Source: Actinomycetes bacterium (GTDB lineage: Bacteria > Actinomycetota > Actinomycetes > Mycobacteriales > Mycobacteriaceae). From it: a DNA stretch of 14,206 bases. The first letter of the stretch is position 1. Every line of letters begins with the position of its first letter. The notes beneath the pieces are model-generated. The model was not told where the DNA came from and made no database searches. It worked only from the letters and a program-made list of their open reading frames with translations. Location of the stretch: NCBI GenBank assembly GCA_022600695.1, contig JAHZJY010000101.1, forward strand, positions 1 to 14,206. The letters run 5' to 3'. Below are positions 8,336-14,206 of this stretch, in pieces. Position numbers and translations under genes: made by a program.

Positions 8336-9196
8336 GTGAATCATTCCGGTTACGTCCTCGTCGAGCATCCGCGCCCGCACATCGCGCTGGTCACGCTCAA
8401 CCGGCCGGAGCGGATGAACTCCATGGCCTTCGATGTCATGATTCCCCTCAAAGAGGCGCTGGCCGAACTCAATCACGACAATGCCGTGCGCGTCGTGGTG
8501 CTCACCGGTGCGGGCCGCGGCTTCTCCTCGGGCGCGGACCACAAGTCGGCCGGTGCGGTACCCCACGTCGAAGGCCTTACCCGGCCGTCCTACGCGCTGC
8601 GGTCGATGGAGATTCTCGATGAGGTGATTCTGGCGATGCGCCGGATGCACCAGCCGATCATCGCTGCAGTCAACGGTGCCGCCATCGGCGGCGGGCTGTG
8701 TCTGGCCCTGGCCGCCGATATCCGGTTGGCCTCGGCCGACGCCTACTTTCGGGCAGCGGGCATCAACAACGGGCTGACCGCCAGTGAGTTGGGCCTGAGT
8801 TTTCTGCTGCCGCGAGCCATCGGGTCCTCACGGGCGTTTGAGATCATGCTCACCGGCCGCGACGTCGACGCGGATGAAGCCGAACGTATCGGCCTGGTCT
8901 CCCGTCAGGTGCCTGCCGATGATCTGCTGTCCTCCTGCTACGACCTGGCCGGCCGGATCGCCGGGTACTCCCGGCCGGGAACCGAACTGACGAAGCGGAC
9001 CCTGTGGAACGGCCTGGACGCCAGTACCCTGGAGGGACACATGCAGGCCGAGGGCCTCGGGCAGCTCTACGTGCGTCTGCTCACCGCCAACTTCGAGGAG
9101 GCGGTCGCTGCGCGCGCCGAGAACCGTGCTCCGGTCTTCACCGACGATAGATCGATCCCCGGGGGGCAGGAACGCGGCAACTCGGGGGACGGATAG
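8336..9196 (+). CDS. echA12: EchA12-type crotonase (enoyl-CoA hydratase/isomerase superfamily)
   Basis: The 286-residue protein has the crotonase fold: LNRPERMNSM (21-30), the first oxyanion-hole segment GRGFSSGADHKS (60-71), and the second, AAVNGAAIGGGLCLALAADIR (110-130). It matches what I remember of M. tuberculosis EchA12 (Rv1472) almost throughout, so the name is by orthology. The two catalytic glutamates of rat enoyl-CoA hydratase (Glu144 and Glu164) align with Cys122 and Gly142, so simple 2-enoyl-CoA hydration is doubtful and the true CoA-thioester reaction is unknown. Glu151 in TASELGLSFLL could be an alternative acid/base. The GTG start follows a leaderless-type -10 element; MNHSGYVLVEHP is a normal crotonase N-terminus. 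A low-complexity tail (about 270-286) is variable. Its TAG stop overlaps the next gene's ribosome binding site. Confidence 0.92.
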   Translation: MNHSGYVLVEHPRPHIALVTLNRPERMNSMAFDVMIPLKEALAELNHDNAVRVVVLTGAGRGFSSGADHKSAGAVPHVEGLTRPSYALRSMEILDEVILAMRRMHQPIIAAVNGAAIGGGLCLALAADIRLASADAYFRAAGINNGLTASELGLSFLLPRAIGSSRAFEIMLTGRDVDADEAERIGLVSRQVPADDLLSSCYDLAGRIAGYSRPGTELTKRTLWNGLDASTLEGHMQAEGLGQLYVRLLTANFEEAVAARAENRAPVFTDDRSIPGGQERGNSGDG

Positions 9197-9199
9197 GAG
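9195..9199 (+). promoter_or_regulatory. Ribosome binding site of the ABC-F gene
   Basis: AGGAG eight bases before TTG at 9208 overlaps the echA12 stop codon. It decides the unusual TTG start, because no ATG or GTG lies at a suitable position and the reading MITATDLEVRAG agrees with the start of Rv1473 as I remember it. Confidence 0.75.
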
Positions 9200-9207
9200 C
9201 GGCGCAG

Positions 9208-10836
9208 TTGATTACCGCAACGGACCTCGAGGTTCGCGCCGGCGCGCGCACCCTGCTGCTTGCCGAGGGATCTGCGCTGCGTATTCAGCCCGGTGACCGC
9301 ATCGGCCTGGTCGGCCGCAACGGCGCGGGTAAGACCACCACCATGCGAATCCTGGCGGGAGAGGGCCAACCGTACGCCGGGAATGTCGTTCGCAGCGGTG
9401 AGACCGGCTACCTGCCGCAGGACCCGCGTGAGGGCGATCTCGAGGTCTTGGCCCGCGACCGGGTGCTATCGGCCCGCGGCCTGGACACCCTGCTCGCCGA
9501 CCTCGAGAAACAACAGGTCCTGATGTCGGAGGTGGTTGATGCCGCCGAACAGCAGAAGGCGATCCGCCGCTACGGCAATCTCGAAGAACGTTTCGCCGCA
9601 CTGGGCGGGTACGCGGCCGAGAGCGAGGCGGGGCGGATCTGCGCGAGTCTCGGTTTGGCGGAGCGGGTTCTCACCCAGCCGTTGCGGACACTGTCCGGCG
9701 GACAGCGTCGGCGAGTTGAGCTGGCGCGAATTCTGTTCGCCGCCAGCGACTCCGGCTCCGGTTCGGCTACCACCCTTTTGCTCGATGAACCAACGAACCA
9801 CCTCGATGCCGACTCGATCGGCTGGCTCCGCGACTTTCTCAAGGCGCACACCGGAGGGCTGGTCATCATCAGCCACAATGTCGATCTCCTCTCCGATGTG
9901 GTGAATCGGGTGTGGTTCCTCGACGCGGTCCGCGGTGAGGCCGACGTCTACAACATGGGCTGGCAGCGATACCTTGATGCTCGGGCCACCGACGAGCAGC
10001 GCCGCCGACGGGAGCGCGCCAACGCCGAGAAAAAGGCATCGGCACTGCGCGCCCAAGCCGCCAAGATGGGGGCAAAAGCCACCAAAGCGGTTGCGGCGCA
10101 GAATATGTTGCGCCGCGCCGAACGGATGATGTCGGCCCTCGACGATGAGCGAGTTGCCGACAAGGTCGCAAAGATCCGGTTCCCCAGCCCGGCACCGTGT
10201 GGCCGCACGCCGCTGATCGCCAAGGGCCTGAGCAGAAACTACGGCTCGCTGGAGGTTTTCACCGGGGTTGACCTCGCCATCGACCGCGGATCGCGGGTGG
10301 TCGTACTGGGCCTCAACGGCGCCGGAAAGACGACTCTGCTACGCCTGCTTGCCGGAGTCGAACCCATGGATGCCGGCGTGATCGAACCCGGGCACGGACT
10401 CAAGATCGGCTACTTCGCCCAGGAGCACGAGACTCTGGACAACAACGCCTCGGTGTGGGAGAACATCCGGCACGCCGCCCCCGACACCGGTGAGCAGGAG
10501 CTGCGCAGCCTGCTCGGTGCCTTCATGTTCAGCGGCCCTCAACTCGACCAGCCGGCAGGCACGCTCTCCGGCGGAGAGAAGACCCGGCTGGCGTTGGCCG
10601 GACTGGTCGCCTCCACAGCTAATGTGCTGCTGCTGGACGAGCCCACCAACAACCTCGATCCGGCTTCGCGGGAGCAGGTGCTCGATGCGTTACGCAGCTA
10701 CCTGGGAGCGGTGGTGCTGGTGACCCACGATCCCGGGGCGGCCGACGCGCTGGACCCGCAGCGGGTGGTGCTGCTCCCCGACGGGACCGAGGACCACTGG
10801 TCCGAGGAATACTCCAGCCTGATCGAGCTGGCCTGA
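9208..10836 (+). CDS. ABC-F family ATPase (Rv1473-like, ribosome-associated)
   Basis: The 542-residue protein has two ABC ATPase domains and no membrane segment, as in the ABC-F group whose members act on the ribosome (translation factors or antibiotic-resistance factors) rather than as transporters. Domain 1: Walker A GRNGAGKT (36-43), signature LSGGQRRR (162-169), Walker B LLLDEPTNHLD with Glu194, and His223. A charged helical linker rich in Lys/Arg/Ala (about 248-335) separates the domains and matches the P-site tRNA interaction region of the family. Domain 2: Walker A GLNGAGKT (368-375), signature LSGGEKTR (453-460), Walker B LLLDEPTNNLD with Glu478, and His507. All catalytic residues are present. 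The start is TTG, with AGGAG overlapping the echA12 stop, so it is probably cotranscribed with echA12. It resembles Rv1473; whether it confers resistance cannot be told from sequence. Confidence 0.93.
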   Translation: MITATDLEVRAGARTLLLAEGSALRIQPGDRIGLVGRNGAGKTTTMRILAGEGQPYAGNVVRSGETGYLPQDPREGDLEVLARDRVLSARGLDTLLADLEKQQVLMSEVVDAAEQQKAIRRYGNLEERFAALGGYAAESEAGRICASLGLAERVLTQPLRTLSGGQRRRVELARILFAASDSGSGSATTLLLDEPTNHLDADSIGWLRDFLKAHTGGLVIISHNVDLLSDVVNRVWFLDAVRGEADVYNMGWQRYLDARATDEQRRRRERANAEKKASALRAQAAKMGAKATKAVAAQNMLRRAERMMSALDDERVADKVAKIRFPSPAPCGRTPLIAKGLSRNYGSLEVFTGVDLAIDRGSRVVVLGLNGAGKTTLLRLLAGVEPMDAGVIEPGHGLKIGYFAQEHETLDNNASVWENIRHAAPDTGEQELRSLLGAFMFSGPQLDQPAGTLSGGEKTRLALAGLVASTANVLLLDEPTNNLDPASREQVLDALRSYLGAVVLVTHDPGAADALDPQRVVLLPDGTEDHWSEEYSSLIELA

Positions 10837-10866
10837 TCAAACGGGGTTGAGCGGTCCGGTGCCCGG

Positions 10867-13854
<2,988 letters not shown>

Positions 13855-13877
13855 TCACCCCCGGGCTGCCCGCGCGG

Positions 13878-13883
13878 TACGGT
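13878..13883 (+). promoter_or_regulatory. -10 element for the Rv1476-like gene
   Basis: TACGGT fits TANNNT. Standard spacing puts the start at 13890 and slightly longer spacing at 13892, the first base of the GTG start codon, so the transcript is probably leaderless. No Shine-Dalgarno is seen. Confidence 0.45.
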
Positions 13884-13891
13884 CTGATTTC

Positions 13892-14206
13892 GTGACCCCC
13901 CTGCCCGCGCCCACCTACATTCCCGCGGAGGTGTGCAGCGCCGTCGGATTGCCCATCGCGACTCCGCTGGATACCTGTATGGCAGCGGTACAGGCCGACG
14001 TTGCCGGGAACGGGGTGGCCGCCCCGGCCGCCGACGCGCCGGGTCTGCAGGAAGTGGTTGCCGGGGCCTGGGATCGCGGTGTCGACCTCAAGGTCGTCGT
14101 GATGGAACAGAGCCCGCCGATCGACACCCCGCTGCGCGATATCGCCACCCAGGTGGGCCAGCAGAACCCCGGTTCGACAGTGCTGGTGCTGAGCCCGGGT
14201 TGGGCC
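13892..14206 (+). CDS. Rv1476-like conserved mycobacterial protein, N-terminal part (cut by window end)
   Basis: From GTG at 13892 there are 105 open codons to the window edge. The product begins MTPLPAPTYIPAEVC and contains LPIATPLDTC, then a Rossmann-like segment (DLKVVVMEQSPPIDTPLRDIA) and STVLVLSPGW. This matches the mycobacterial protein family represented by Rv1476, an about 186-residue protein with a C-terminal membrane segment encoded just upstream of the peptidoglycan endopeptidase gene ripA. The membrane part would lie beyond this window. The function is unknown; the location next to ripA suggests a cell-envelope role, but that is inference. It is divergent from acn. The start is supported by the -10 element at leaderless spacing. 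Confidence 0.82.
   Translation, partial: MTPLPAPTYIPAEVCSAVGLPIATPLDTCMAAVQADVAGNGVAAPAADAPGLQEVVAGAWDRGVDLKVVVMEQSPPIDTPLRDIATQVGQQNPGSTVLVLSPGWA

Overview
The window is high-GC DNA from a mycobacterium, probably a non-tuberculous one of the Mycobacterium/Mycolicibacterium group. Nearly every protein reads as a close relative of the M. tuberculosis Rv1459c-Rv1476 block, in the same order and orientation. GTG and TTG starts are used, and several starts sit exactly where a leaderless mycobacterial transcript would begin. Comparisons with M. tuberculosis are from memory, not from a search.

Layout. (1) 1-789, minus strand: the N-terminal part of the GT-C mannosyltransferase MptB (lipomannan/lipoarabinomannan core), cut by the window edge. 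(2) 793-892: a divergent intergenic region holding the mptB -10 element, a perfect 10-bp palindrome and a probable SufR operator that overlaps the sufR start. (3) 893-7185, plus strand: the complete suf iron-sulfur cluster operon sufR-sufB-sufD-sufC-sufS-sufU-sufT, with most junctions overlapping by 1-4 bases. sufB carries no intein. A 211-residue protein of unknown function (7187-7822) follows sufT after one base and looks like the last gene of the operon. (4) 7823-9196: a thioredoxin gene behind a SigH-type promoter motif, then an EchA12-type crotonase behind a leaderless-type promoter. (5) 9208-10836: an ABC-F ATPase translationally linked to echA12. (6) 10867-13719, minus strand: aconitase, convergent with the ABC-F gene. 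(7) 13720-13891: a divergent region with an acn -10 element, a 7+7 bp inverted repeat and a -10 element for the gene on the other side. (8) 13892-14206, plus strand: the start of an Rv1476-like protein, cut by the window end.

How it fits together. SufR is an Fe-S sensing repressor. SufS with SufU supplies sulfur, SufB/SufC/SufD form the scaffold ATPase complex, and SufT is a MIP18-type maturation factor. Aconitase is a major Fe-S client, and thioredoxin adds thiol-redox defence. Compared with M. tuberculosis as I remember it, the block is compact: the genes between sufT and trxA (fadE15, a PE_PGRS gene, ctpD), the reductase trxB1, Rv1473A and the TetR regulator of acn (Rv1474c) are not here.

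No RNA genes, CRISPR arrays, insertion sequences or prophage traces were seen. No gene-free stretch exceeds 300 bases. I found no clearly new multi-gene system. The points most worth a second look are the regulatory sites, the unknown 211-residue operon member, the crotonase lacking both catalytic glutamates, the missing acn regulator, and the insertion in aconitase.
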